Part shown: positions 16,701 to 24,568 of the stretch, one piece after another
Layout of the letters: each line of letters begins with the position of its first letter
How positions within the stretch are numbered: position 1 is the stretch's first letter
Source of the DNA: Streptomyces roseicoloratus
GTDB taxonomy: Bacteria; Actinomycetota; Actinomycetes; Streptomycetales; Streptomycetaceae
Direction: 5' to 3'
NCBI RefSeq assembly: GCF_004117935.1
Contig: NZ_SDOY01000140.1
Location: forward strand, 1-64,000
DNA length: 64,000 bases
Made by a program: the position numbers and the translations under genes
Notes under the pieces: generated by a model
Told to the model about the DNA's origin: nothing
Databases searched by the model: none
Seen by the model: only the letters and a program-made list of their open reading frames with translations

Positions 16701-17897
16701 TCAGCCCTCGAAGGTCTCCGGCTGGTCGGGCACGGTCTCGGCCGGGAACGCCTCTTCGAAGGAGGGCGGTGGCTCCGGCACGGGCTGTTCGCCCGGGCCG
16801 TCGGGCACACCCGGGACGTCCGGCTCCGCGGGTGCGTCCGGGGTGGGGACGGTGGTGCCGCCGTCGGGGGCCGGCGGGGCGACGGGCTCGTCGTGCGGAG
16901 CGGGTTCCCCGGGCGCCTCCGGGGTGGCCGGCGAGGGCCGGTCGGAGGGGCCGGTGGGGCGGCCCGGGCCGGGCGGGCGGGTGGTGGCCGGCGGGTCGGC
17001 CGGGGCGGGGCCGTCGGGCAGCGGTGCGGGCGGGTCGGCGACGAGGTCGCAGGAGGCGGGGGCGCACGGCGGCAGGACGTCGGGCCTGCGGTCCTGCTCG
17101 CCGTCGCTGCCGGTCCTGCGCTCCAGCCAGGTGTTGTCGGCGGCGCTGGCGATCACGAGGCGGGTGACGACGGTGCTGGTGGGGGTGATGACGACGACGC
17201 GGTCGGGGCGGTAGCCGGCCCAGGGCTCGCCGGTGTGCCGGGCGTCCCGGGCGTCGGCCGGGGAGCGCAGCGGGTTGCCGCAGGCGCAGCGCACCCGCGG
17301 CGTGCCGTACTGGTCGACGAGGACGGCGGTGCCGGCCTGGAGCACGGACTGGTAGGCGGTGGCGCGGCCGTCCCGGTAGCCGTGGCTGGTGACCCGGGTG
17401 TCGGCGCGCAGCAGGACGGGGGTGAGGCCGCGCAGCCAGCCGGCCAGGTTGCCCTCGGGGATCCCGGCCGACTCGGCGAAGGCGCGGGCCTTGGCCGGCT
17501 CGGCGGTGAGGTAGGCGGCCTGCTGCTCGACGTTGCAGCTCGCGAGGGCGCGGGTGCCGCCGTAGAGGCCGGGCGTGGCGCCGGTGAGGGAGTGGCCCTC
17601 GGGCGCGGGGGCGGCGACGTCGGTGACGGGCGGGGCGTCCTCTCGCACGGGTGCGCCCTCCTGTGCCGTGGACGGCGTGAAGGGCGCGGGACCCTGGGCG
17701 CCGGCGGGCTGGAGCAGGACCTCGCGGGCGGGCGACGCGGCGGTCTCCTCGGCTCCGGGCTCGCCGGGGTCCGCGGTGGAGCAGCCCGCGAGCAGCGCGG
17801 CGGAGGCGAGTGCGGCGAGTCCGTACGCGGTGGGCCGCGGGGACTTCCGTCGCGAGGGCATCCGTCGCGAGGGCCGTCGTCTGGATGCGTCGCGCAC
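16701..17897 (-). CDS. DUF6777-type lipoprotein with long proline-rich tail
   Basis: About 398 residues. A basic N-terminus and hydrophobic core end in the lipobox LLAGC, so the protein should be lipid-anchored outside the membrane. The domain at about 100-260 has GLYGGTR, LTPVLLRADTRVT, a QAGTAVLVDQYG strand and RVRCACGNPL, which I associate with DUF6777. In other Streptomyces proteins this domain follows Ser/Thr kinase domains. A Cys pair (PPCAPASCDL) and about 120 residues of Pro/Glu-rich low complexity complete the protein. I preferred GTG 17897, which has GGGAGA upstream, to GTG 17909. The function is unknown. Confidence 0.75.
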   Translation of the reverse strand: MRDASRRRPSRRMPSRRKSPRPTAYGLAALASAALLAGCSTADPGEPGAEETAASPAREVLLQPAGAQGPAPFTPSTAQEGAPVREDAPPVTDVAAPAPEGHSLTGATPGLYGGTRALASCNVEQQAAYLTAEPAKARAFAESAGIPEGNLAGWLRGLTPVLLRADTRVTSHGYRDGRATAYQSVLQAGTAVLVDQYGTPRVRCACGNPLRSPADARDARHTGEPWAGYRPDRVVVITPTSTVVTRLVIASAADNTWLERRTGSDGEQDRRPDVLPPCAPASCDLVADPPAPLPDGPAPADPPATTRPPGPGRPTGPSDRPSPATPEAPGEPAPHDEPVAPPAPDGGTTVPTPDAPAEPDVPGVPDGPGEQPVPEPPPSFEEAFPAETVPDQPETFEG

Positions 17898-18006
17898 TGG
17901 ATCTCCCACCTGTCGCCCCGGTTCGTTCCTTCATGTCTGCCGCAGGCCCCGGAGGGCTGCAATCCCAGCGCGTCCATCCGGCCGCGCACCCGCACCCGAC
18001 CCGCCA

Positions 18007-18064
18007 CTTGAACGCGTTCAAGGAAGACCCTACGCTCACCCATGAAGCGTTGAACACGTTCAAC
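18007..18064 (+). promoter_or_regulatory. Promoter with two phased TTGAAC-N2-GTTCAA operators
   Basis: Two near-identical palindromes, CTTGAACGCGTTCAAG (18007-18022) and GTTGAACACGTTCAAC (18049-18064), have centres 42 bp apart, four helical turns. The first includes TTGAAC (18008-18013), usable as a -35 element. TACGCT (18031-18036) follows after exactly 17 bp as a -10 element, placing the second palindrome just after the transcription start. This layout fits repression of the YndJ-like gene by a dimeric (for example TetR-type) regulator; none is encoded next to it. Confidence 0.7.
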
Positions 18065-18089
18065 GCCCTGATCCAGGGGGTGCAGTGCC

Positions 18090-18998
18090 GTGTCCGTGCT
18101 CGTCGGACTGATCGTGATGCTGGGCATGCTGGTCGTCGTGCCCGCCGGGCTCCGGCTCGTCGACGGACCGCAGCCCGCCACGCTGCGGCTGCTGCGCCGC
18201 GCCTGGCCCCTGCTCGCCCTGCCGGGCGCGGTCTCGCTGTGGCTGCCGCGCTCCCCGCTCGCCGTCGCCCTCGCCGGCTGCTACGCGCTCGCCACCGTGG
18301 CGCTCGCCCTGCACGCCCCGGCGCGGCTCGCCCTCACCCGCTCCCTCGCTCCCGCCGAGGTCGCGGTGCTCACGGCGCTCGCGACCCCGTCCGTCGCGGG
18401 ACTCGCCCTGGTCGCAGAGCGCGCCGGACACGAACTGTTCGGCTTCGGCCTCGACATCCTGGCCCTCACCGTGCCGCACTTCCACTTCGCGGGCTTCGCC
18501 GCCGCCCTGGTCGCCGGACTCGTCTGCCGTACGGCCGACGGCCGGGCCACCCGCTTCGCGGCCCTCAGCGTCCCGCTCGGCACCCTGCTGGTGCTCCTCG
18601 GCTACTTCGTCGACGACTGGGCCGAACTCGCCGGCGCCCTGGTCCTCACCGCCGGAATGTGGGCCGTCGCCCTCGCCGTCTGGCGCGAGCCGCGCGCCAC
18701 CGCACCCGACCGGCTCACCCGCGCCCTGCTCGGCACCTCGGCCGCCGTGCTGGTCGCCACCATGCTGCTCGCCCTGAGCTGGGCACTCGGCGAGGCCACC
18801 GGCATCCCGCACCCGAGTCTGACCTGGATGGCCGCCACCCACGGCCTCGGCAACGCCCTCGGCTTCGCCCTGTGCTCGCTGCTGGCGTGGCACCGGCTCC
18901 GGCCGGGCGCCGCAGGCGTCTCCCCCGGCCTCGCTCCTCCCACTCCGGCCCCCGCCGGCACCACCCCCGCGGTCCCCACAGACCCTGCGGTCCTGTAG
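18090..18998 (+). CDS. YndJ-like integral membrane protein
   Basis: 302 residues with about eight predicted membrane helices and an unstructured Pro/Ala/Thr C-terminus. Polar motifs within the membrane region include LTVPHFHFAGF and LTWMAATHGLGNALGF, which match the YndJ-type membrane protein family. The conserved histidines could bind a metal or heme, but this is not shown. The GTG at 18090 follows AGGGGG at a suitable distance. The DUF1990 gene lies 141 bases on, and the pairing with DUF1990 is common in Actinobacteria. Expression is probably controlled by the twin operators upstream. Function unknown. Confidence 0.78.
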   Translation: MSVLVGLIVMLGMLVVVPAGLRLVDGPQPATLRLLRRAWPLLALPGAVSLWLPRSPLAVALAGCYALATVALALHAPARLALTRSLAPAEVAVLTALATPSVAGLALVAERAGHELFGFGLDILALTVPHFHFAGFAAALVAGLVCRTADGRATRFAALSVPLGTLLVLLGYFVDDWAELAGALVLTAGMWAVALAVWREPRATAPDRLTRALLGTSAAVLVATMLLALSWALGEATGIPHPSLTWMAATHGLGNALGFALCSLLAWHRLRPGAAGVSPGLAPPTPAPAGTTPAVPTDPAVL

Positions 18999-19139
18999 CC
19001 CCCGCTGTCCCCCGGACCCTTCCGCCCCCACTGTCCCCGCTGCCCCCGCTGTCCAGCAGTCCCCGAAGACCCGTAGTCCCTGCTGACCCCACAGACCTTC
19101 CGCCCCCGCTGTTCCCGCGCACCGAACGGAGCTCCCGGC

Positions 19140-19703
19140 ATGACCCGTCTCCTCCGCAGCCTCTCCGGCTCCCCCGCCCGCCCCTCGGGCCCGGCCGACG
19201 GGCCGAACTACCCCGAGGTCGGCGCCACCCGCACCGGGCCGCTGCCCGCCGGCTACCACCACCTCCACCACACCGTCCGGATCGGCACCGGCCGGGCCGT
19301 CTACGAGGCCGCGGGCGCCGCCGTCACCACCTGGGCCATGCACCGGGCGACCGGCGCCCGGGTGGAGAGCGCCGCCGGGCGCGCCGAACCCGGCGTGACC
19401 CTCACGGTGTCGCTGGGCCTCGGCCCGGTCCGGTTCACCGCGCCCTGCCAGGTGATCTGGACGACGTCCACACGGACGCGGACCGGCTTCGCGTACGGCA
19501 CGCGCGTCGGCCACCCCGAGTGCGGCGAGGAGTCCTTCCTCGTCGACCTGCACGAGGACGGCTCGGTCTGGTTCACGGTCACCGCGTTCAGCCGCGCCGC
19601 CGTCTGGTACACTCGGCTCGGCGGACCCGTCGTCCGGGCACTCCAGCACTTCTACGCCCGCCGGCTGGGCCGCGCGCTCACGGGTCTCGCCGCCGGCCGA
19701 TGA
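19140..19703 (+). CDS. DUF1990 family protein
   Basis: 187 residues, no signal peptide or clear membrane helix. Family features include NYPEVGATR near the N-terminus, LPAGYHHLHHTVRIG, a central FAYGTRVGHPECGEESFLVD strand-turn and a C-terminal VRALQHFYARRLGRAL helix. The fold is START/SRPBCC-like by family knowledge and the ligand is unknown. It follows the YndJ-like gene after a 141-bp spacer made of imprecise C-rich repeats (units such as CCCCCGCTGTCC). GGAG lies upstream of the ATG. It is probably in the same transcription unit. Confidence 0.82.
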   Translation: MTRLLRSLSGSPARPSGPADGPNYPEVGATRTGPLPAGYHHLHHTVRIGTGRAVYEAAGAAVTTWAMHRATGARVESAAGRAEPGVTLTVSLGLGPVRFTAPCQVIWTTSTRTRTGFAYGTRVGHPECGEESFLVDLHEDGSVWFTVTAFSRAAVWYTRLGGPVVRALQHFYARRLGRALTGLAAGR

Positions 19704-19764
19704 GAGTTACGCTCCTTCTGTACTCCTCCCGCACGCATCCGTGCGTCCTCTGAAGGAGGCGGCC

Positions 19765-19938
19765 ATGAGCATGAGCAGCCCGTACGACGAGTACACCAAC
19801 CCCTCGCAGGCCGAGGGCGAGCGCCTCGACGAGGACATGGACGAGCAGCAGAAGGCGCATGTCCACCCCCAGGTCACCCGCACCACGCCGTCCCAGGCGG
19901 AGGGCGAGCGGACGGCCGAGGACGACGGAAAGAGCTGA
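19765..19938 (+). CDS. Small acidic protein with duplicated SQAEGER motif
   Basis: 57 residues, hydrophilic and acidic, without cysteine or membrane segment. The motif PSQAEGER occurs twice, about 35 residues apart (NPSQAEGERLDED and TPSQAEGERTAED). The ATG at 19765 has a textbook AAGGAGG seven bases upstream; an upstream in-frame GTG (19741) lacks one. The gene sits between DUF1990 and the lipase-maturation-factor homologue on the same strand. I do not recognise a family. It could be a disordered stress or binding peptide. Confidence 0.72.
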   Translation: MSMSSPYDEYTNPSQAEGERLDEDMDEQQKAHVHPQVTRTTPSQAEGERTAEDDGKS

Positions 19939-19968
19939 CCACCGCCGCGGCCCGCACCGCCGGACGCG

Positions 19969-21390
19969 ATGGACTGGTTCACCGCACCCGACTACTGGCT
20001 GAGCCGGATCGTCTTCCAGCGGGGGCTCGCCGGGCTGTACGTCCTCGCGTTCCTCGCGGCGGCGCTGCAGTTCCGGGCGCTGATCGGCGCCCGCGGCATG
20101 CTGCCGGTGCCCGACTTCGTGCGGGCCGTGCCGGCCCGGCGCGCACCCAGCCTGTTCCAGTGGCGCTACTCCGACCGGCTCTTCGCGGCCGTCGCGTGGG
20201 GCGGCGCCGCGCTCGCCCTCGCGATGGCGGCGGGCGCCGGTGACGCGGTGCCGCTGCCGGTGTCGATGCTGCTGTGGCTGCTGCTGTGGGCGGCGTACCT
20301 GTCGATCGTGAACGTGGGGCAGACCTGGTACTCCTTCGGGTGGGAGTCGCTGCTCCTGGAGACGGGCTTCCTCGCCGTGTTCCTCGGCAACGACGACACC
20401 GGCCCGCCCGTCCTGGTCCTGTTCCTGCTCCGCTGGCTGCTGTTCCGGGTCGAGTTCGGCGCCGGGCTCATCAAGATCCGCGGCGACCGGTGCTGGCGGG
20501 ACCTGACCTGTCTCTACCACCACCACGAGACGCAGCCCATGCCCGGCCCGCTGAGCTGGTTCTTCCACCACCTGCCGAAGCCGCTGCACAAGGTCGAGTG
20601 CGCCGCCAACCACGTCGTCCAGCTCGGCGTGCCCGTCCTGCTCTTCGCTCCGCAGCCGGTGGCCACGGTCGCGGCGGGCCTGATGATCGTCACCCAGCTG
20701 TGGCTGGTGCTCTCCGGCAACTTCGCCTGGCTCAACTGGATCACCATCGTCCTCGCGCTGTCCGCCGTGGACGGCTCGCTGCTCGGCGGCGACGACCGGT
20801 CCCGGCCCGGGGCGCCGCTCTGGTACGTGGTGGTGGTGTGCGCCGTCACCGCCCTGGTGCTCTTCCTCAGCCGGGGCCCGGTCCGCAACCTGCTCTCCCG
20901 GCACCAGGCGATGAACCGCTCCTTCGACCCGCTGCACCTGGTCAACACGTACGGCGCCTTCGGCACGGTCGGCCGGGTGCGGGACGAGATCGTGGTCGAG
21001 GGGACCGACGATCCGGACCCGCGTCCGGGCACCGTGTGGCGCGAGTACGGCTTCAAGGGCAAGCCGGGCGACCCGTGGCGGCTGCCGCGCCAGTTCGCCC
21101 CGTACCACCTGCGGCTCGACTGGCTGATGTGGTTCGCCGCGCTCTCCCCGGGCTACGCCCGCGACTGGTTCGGCCCCTTCGTGGAACGCCTCCTCGAAGG
21201 CGACCGGGACACGCTGCGGCTGCTGCGGCACAACCCGTTCCCGGACGCGCCGCCCGTACACGTCCGGGCCCGGCTCTACCGCTACCGCTTCACGACCTGG
21301 GCGGAGCTGCGGGCGACGGGCGCGTGGTGGCACCGGACGCTGGTGCGCGAGTACATGCCGCCGGTGCGGCTGCGGGCCTCCGCCACATGA
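19969..21390 (+). CDS. Lipase maturation factor (LMF1/LMF2) homologue
   Basis: A 473-residue integral membrane protein. Several helices lie in the first 300 residues. Conserved family segments follow: NVGQTWYSFGWESLLLETGF, a FRVEFGAGLIKIRGD stretch, WRDLTCLYHHHETQPMP and a C-terminal soluble part with EYGFKGKPGDPWR and a TTWAELRATGAWWHR end. These are hallmarks of the LMF family, which in vertebrates helps dimeric lipases fold in the ER. The bacterial role is not established; assistance in folding exported proteins is a guess. The ATG is 30 bases after the small protein, so they are probably co-transcribed. Confidence 0.9.
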   Translation: MDWFTAPDYWLSRIVFQRGLAGLYVLAFLAAALQFRALIGARGMLPVPDFVRAVPARRAPSLFQWRYSDRLFAAVAWGGAALALAMAAGAGDAVPLPVSMLLWLLLWAAYLSIVNVGQTWYSFGWESLLLETGFLAVFLGNDDTGPPVLVLFLLRWLLFRVEFGAGLIKIRGDRCWRDLTCLYHHHETQPMPGPLSWFFHHLPKPLHKVECAANHVVQLGVPVLLFAPQPVATVAAGLMIVTQLWLVLSGNFAWLNWITIVLALSAVDGSLLGGDDRSRPGAPLWYVVVVCAVTALVLFLSRGPVRNLLSRHQAMNRSFDPLHLVNTYGAFGTVGRVRDEIVVEGTDDPDPRPGTVWREYGFKGKPGDPWRLPRQFAPYHLRLDWLMWFAALSPGYARDWFGPFVERLLEGDRDTLRLLRHNPFPDAPPVHVRARLYRYRFTTWAELRATGAWWHRTLVREYMPPVRLRASAT

Positions 21391-21391
21391 C

Positions 21392-21426
21392 CGTGCCCCC
21401 GGCCGGAGGATGCGGCCGGGGGCACG
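21392..21426. terminator. Hairpin terminator after LMF homologue
   Basis: A 14-bp stem (21392-21405 with 21413-21426) with a 7-base loop begins two bases after the stop at 21390. It separates that gene from a convergent small gene ending at 21445. Confidence 0.85.
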
Positions 21427-21444
21427 TGGGGTCGAGCCGGTATC

Positions 21445-21615
21445 TCAGTCGACGCCCTGCAGGATGTGGGGTTCGGCGAGGTCATCCTCGTAGCCGGCGA
21501 GCCGGATCGGCGCCGAGCGGGCCCACACTTCGAGGCTGCCCAGCTCTCCGGACCGGCGCGTCCGCTCGGTCGGTTCGGCCGGACGGTCTTCCTGCGTGGT
21601 CGGTTCTGGTGTCAC
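21445..21615 (-). CDS. Small conserved-looking peptide of unknown function
   Basis: 56 residues. After a Thr/Pro/Glu-rich N-terminal half comes a compact segment, LGSLEVWARSAPIRLAGYED, and a short acidic end (EPHILQGVD). I chose GTG 21615 because GGAG lies five to six bases upstream. A longer frame begins at 21642 without one. The split into a variable hydrophilic first half and a dense aromatic/charged second half recalls precursor peptides. No modifying enzyme is nearby, and no Cys, Ser-rich core or double-Gly site is present. I cannot assign a family. Confidence 0.6.
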   Translation of the reverse strand: MTPEPTTQEDRPAEPTERTRRSGELGSLEVWARSAPIRLAGYEDDLAEPHILQGVD

Positions 21616-22047
21616 CGCGCACTCCTTCGTGTCGCGTGTCAATGGGTTCAGGTCCGATCGGTCGCGGTGGCGCCGTTCTGCGGGCGGGACCGCGGCCTTG
21701 GTGTCAGGCCTGTCCCCAGGGCGGCCGTGAGGGTTCGGTGAAACCCCCGAAGGCCGACCGTGGACATCAGACTAACCAGATGAGCGCCCCAGCGCTCTAT
21801 GGGGCGCGAAAGTGTGACGCGATCGAGTGACAGTGGCCTGTTTCCCGAGGTCAGCGCGCGATTATCGATCGTTTCGGCCGTCCCGGACCCACCGTCTGCA
21901 CCGACCGTCCAGCAGGTACCGGCCGTCCGACAGGTACCGGCCGTCCGACAGGGACCGACCGTCCGGCAGGCACCGACCGTCCGGCAGGCTCCGCCACCAC
22001 CGCCGCCGCCGACCGCACGGCCGGCCGACCGCGCCGGCGCTCGCCGC
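21616..22047. other. Intergenic region with tandem repeats
   Basis: About 430 bp between the small peptide gene (its upstream side) and the 3' end of the SDR gene. It contains an A/T-richer stretch at 21770-21870, where the peptide promoter may lie, and an 18-bp tandem array (listed separately). I see no gene. Confidence 0.5.
21901..21990. repeat. Five copies of an 18-bp tandem repeat
   Basis: Units lie at 21901, 21919, 21937, 21955 and 21973. The first reads ACCGACCGTCCAGCAGGT and the last two are identical to each other. Copies vary at only a few positions. The array lies about 60 bases past the stop of the minus-strand SDR gene and has no spacers, so it is not a CRISPR. It is likely slippage-derived. 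Confidence 0.9.
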
Positions 22048-23532
22048 CTACCACTTGCCGGGCGCGTAGTCCTTCAGGAAGACGCCGTACAGGTCCTCGC
22101 CGTCCTCGCCGCGCACGATCGGGTCGTAGACCCGGGCCGCGCCGTCGACCAGGTCGAGCGGGGCGTGGAAGCCCTCCTCGGCGAGCCGCAGCTTGTCGAA
22201 GTGCGGGCGCTCGTCGGTGATCCAGCCGGTGTCCACCGAGGTCATGAGGATGCCGTCGGACTGGAACATCTCCTGCGCGCTGGTCCGCGTCACCATGTTG
22301 ATCGCGGCCTTGGCGGCGTTGGTGTTCGGGTGCCCGGCGCCCTTGTAGCCGCGCTCGAAGACGCCCTCCATCGCGGAGACGTTGACGACGTACGCGCGGC
22401 CGCTCTTCGCCTTCGCGGCGGCCTCGGCCATCGAGCCGCGCAGCTTGCTGATCAGGATGAACGGCGCGGTGTAGTTGCACAGCTGGGTCTCGAGGAGCTC
22501 CACCGGGGAGATCTGCTCGATGGTCTGCACCCAGGTGTTGGACTCGACGACGTCCGGGACCAGACCGCCCGCGTCGATGGCGGTGCCGTCGAGGTGCCGG
22601 GCGACGCTCGCGTTGCCGGCGACCAGGGCGAGGTCGGCGACCGCCTGCGCGTCGAGCTCGCTGACCCCGGCCGGCAGCGCGGCCGCGCCGCCGAGCTCGC
22701 CGACGGCGCCGGAGTTGAAGGCGCCGATGACGTGGTGCGCGGGGAGCTCACCGGCGGGCAGCGGCGCGTTCTCGCCGTCGACGAGGGCGGCGTACGCGGA
22801 GGGCAGCCGGCGGACGGTCTGGGTGGCGTTGTTGACCAGGATGTCCAGCGGTCCGGCCTCGGCGACCTGGTCCGCGAGGGCCACGGCCTGCGCGGGGTCG
22901 CGCAGGTCGATGCCGACGACCTCCAGGCGGTGCATCCAGTCCGCCGAGTCCTCCATCGCCCGGAAGCGGCGGATGGCGTCCTTCGGGAACCGCGTGGTGA
23001 TCGTGGTGTGCGCGCCGTCGCGGAGCAGCCGCAGCGCGATGTACATGCCGATCTTGGCGCGGCCGCCGGTGAGCAGCGCGCGCTTGCCGGTGAGGTCGGC
23101 GCGGGCGTCGCGGCGGGACCGGTTCAGGGCCGCGCACGGCGGACAGAGCTGGTGGTAGAAGTAGTCGACCTCGACGTAGCGGGTCTTGCAGGTGTAGCAG
23201 GAGCGCGGGCGCTGGAGTATGCCGGCGATCTTCCCGGCCTCGGTGACCGAGGAGGGCAGGATGCCCTCCGTCTCGTCGTCGATGCGCTGCGCGGAACCGG
23301 TCGCGGTCGACTCGGTGACCGCCTTGTCGTGCGCGGTCTTCGCGGCGCGGCGCTCCTGGCGGCGGCGCTGCTTCACGGTCCGGTAGATGCCGGCGGTGGC
23401 CCGGCGGACGGCGATCGCGTCCGGGTGGTCCACCTCCAGCTTGTCGAGCTCCTCGAGCACGCTCAGGCAGACGGCCAGGCGCTCGGGGTCGATGCCCGGC
23501 CCGTATTCCTGGGTCTCTTCAGTCACCGTCAT
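22048..23532 (-). CDS. SDR-fold protein with N-terminal helical and zinc-ribbon extension
   Basis: 494 residues. A charged helical region (1-100) precedes a four-cysteine zinc ribbon (CYTC ... CPPC, about 110-133), then an SDR Rossmann domain from about 145. The nucleotide motif is TGGRAKIG, with NNATQ and the Ser of VVNVSAMEG present. At the usual YxxxK site, however, the sequence around the Lys is PNTNAAK, so the catalytic Tyr is replaced by Thr. It may use another residue, act on an unusual substrate, or bind nucleotide without being an oxidoreductase. No partner enzyme is adjacent. Start ATG 23532. Homologues of this length occur in Streptomyces but I know of no defined function. Confidence 0.85.
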   Translation of the reverse strand: MTVTEETQEYGPGIDPERLAVCLSVLEELDKLEVDHPDAIAVRRATAGIYRTVKQRRRQERRAAKTAHDKAVTESTATGSAQRIDDETEGILPSSVTEAGKIAGILQRPRSCYTCKTRYVEVDYFYHQLCPPCAALNRSRRDARADLTGKRALLTGGRAKIGMYIALRLLRDGAHTTITTRFPKDAIRRFRAMEDSADWMHRLEVVGIDLRDPAQAVALADQVAEAGPLDILVNNATQTVRRLPSAYAALVDGENAPLPAGELPAHHVIGAFNSGAVGELGGAAALPAGVSELDAQAVADLALVAGNASVARHLDGTAIDAGGLVPDVVESNTWVQTIEQISPVELLETQLCNYTAPFILISKLRGSMAEAAAKAKSGRAYVVNVSAMEGVFERGYKGAGHPNTNAAKAAINMVTRTSAQEMFQSDGILMTSVDTGWITDERPHFDKLRLAEEGFHAPLDLVDGAARVYDPIVRGEDGEDLYGVFLKDYAPGKW

Positions 23533-23595
23533 GGCCTTCGTCGTTCCTCGATCGCTCGTGCCGTCGCAGCGGGTTGCCGTTTCGAAGACGCAACT

Positions 23596-24321
23596 TTACG
23601 GAGCGGGAGGCCGCCGCTCCAAACCCGTACGGGGAGGGTGGTCGAACACACAGTCGCCGCACAGTCCTCCGGACGGGCAGCGGTAGTAGAGGCAGCAGCT
23701 GGTGCGGCGCAGGGCCGGGCCCGTGACCGTGCGGGCCAGGTCGGGATGGTCGAAGAGGCCCTGGACGAGCGCGGCGGCGCGTTCGGCAGCCTCGGGACGG
23801 TCCTCGGCCCGGGCCCAGCGGGTCAGCTCGCGCAGCGCCCCGGCGAGCGCGGAGCCCGCGTTGCCCCACAGCAGCCGCGGAGAGATCCGCCCGTCCCGCG
23901 CGAAGGCCGCGTGCAGCGGCACCAGATGGGCTTCCTGGACCGCGGCGCGCAGTTCGGCGACGGTGCCGGGGCGCGTACCGGAGCCGGACCACCACAGGTC
24001 GTCGGGCGAGGTCAGCGCGCCGTCCCAGTGGAGGGTCCGCGGCGCGAGGTCGGGGAAGCGGCCGTACAGGGCGGCCGGGCCGAGGGCGGTGGACCACAGG
24101 CGCGCGGCGAGGCCGAGGTGGGCGACGGAGGCGCCGACCCTGCGCTCGGGAGCGCCGAGGCGGCCGGCGACCCGGTCGACGCGGGCGCTCAGCGGACCGT
24201 CGTCCTCACCCGCGTACACGCGCGCGAGGGGCACGTGGGCGTGGCCGGCCGTCGCGGGCGGGCTGGTGCGCAGGGCGAAGAAGCCTCCGACGCGGGCGCA
24301 TTCGTCGAGATCGGGTTCCAT
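23596..24321 (-). CDS. FhuF-like (2Fe-2S) protein, possible ferric-siderophore reductase
   Basis: 241 residues. The C-terminus carries the family signature RRTSCCLYYRCP followed by GLCGDC, giving the C-C-x10-C-x2-C cysteines that hold a [2Fe-2S] cluster in FhuF. The upstream region is Ala/Arg/Leu-rich with a LLWGNAGSALAGAL helix, as in this family. FhuF-type proteins reduce iron in imported siderophores. No siderophore transporter is beside it. I chose ATG 24321, where homology begins; the frame continues upstream without support. It is 63 bases downstream of the SDR gene. Confidence 0.85.
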   Translation of the reverse strand: MEPDLDECARVGGFFALRTSPPATAGHAHVPLARVYAGEDDGPLSARVDRVAGRLGAPERRVGASVAHLGLAARLWSTALGPAALYGRFPDLAPRTLHWDGALTSPDDLWWSGSGTRPGTVAELRAAVQEAHLVPLHAAFARDGRISPRLLWGNAGSALAGALRELTRWARAEDRPEAAERAAALVQGLFDHPDLARTVTGPALRRTSCCLYYRCPSGGLCGDCVFDHPPRTGLERRPPAP

Positions 24322-24568
24322 CCGACGCACAGTACGGGCCAATGTGGACCGGGCCCGCGGCGCACTGGCTCGGAATGGGCGGCGGCGAGGGGGCTCGACG
24401 CTCGGCGGGCGTGCGGCCGGGACGCCGGAAAGATCCCGTTCCACCCGTGCTGACCTGCGCGGAGTACATCCTGAGGTGTACGCGGGCGCGGCGTACTCCG
24501 TCCGCGGTATGCCCGATCGCGTTCCCAGGTACGACGACGCGAGCGCCCGGAAGAGAGATCGTGGAGTC

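Noticed and set aside
13358..17167. Plus-strand open frame of 1,269 codons
   Set aside because: Antisense shadow of the Fpg/Nei, SpoIIE-phosphatase and DUF6777 genes; no protein motif.
18007..18022. LexA/SOS box
   Set aside because: The GAAC and GTTC arms are two bases apart, not four.
21445..21615. RiPP biosynthetic cluster
   Set aside because: No leader cleavage site, Cys/Ser-rich core or modifying enzyme near the small peptide.
21901..21990. CRISPR array
   Set aside because: 18-bp units directly abut each other without spacers.
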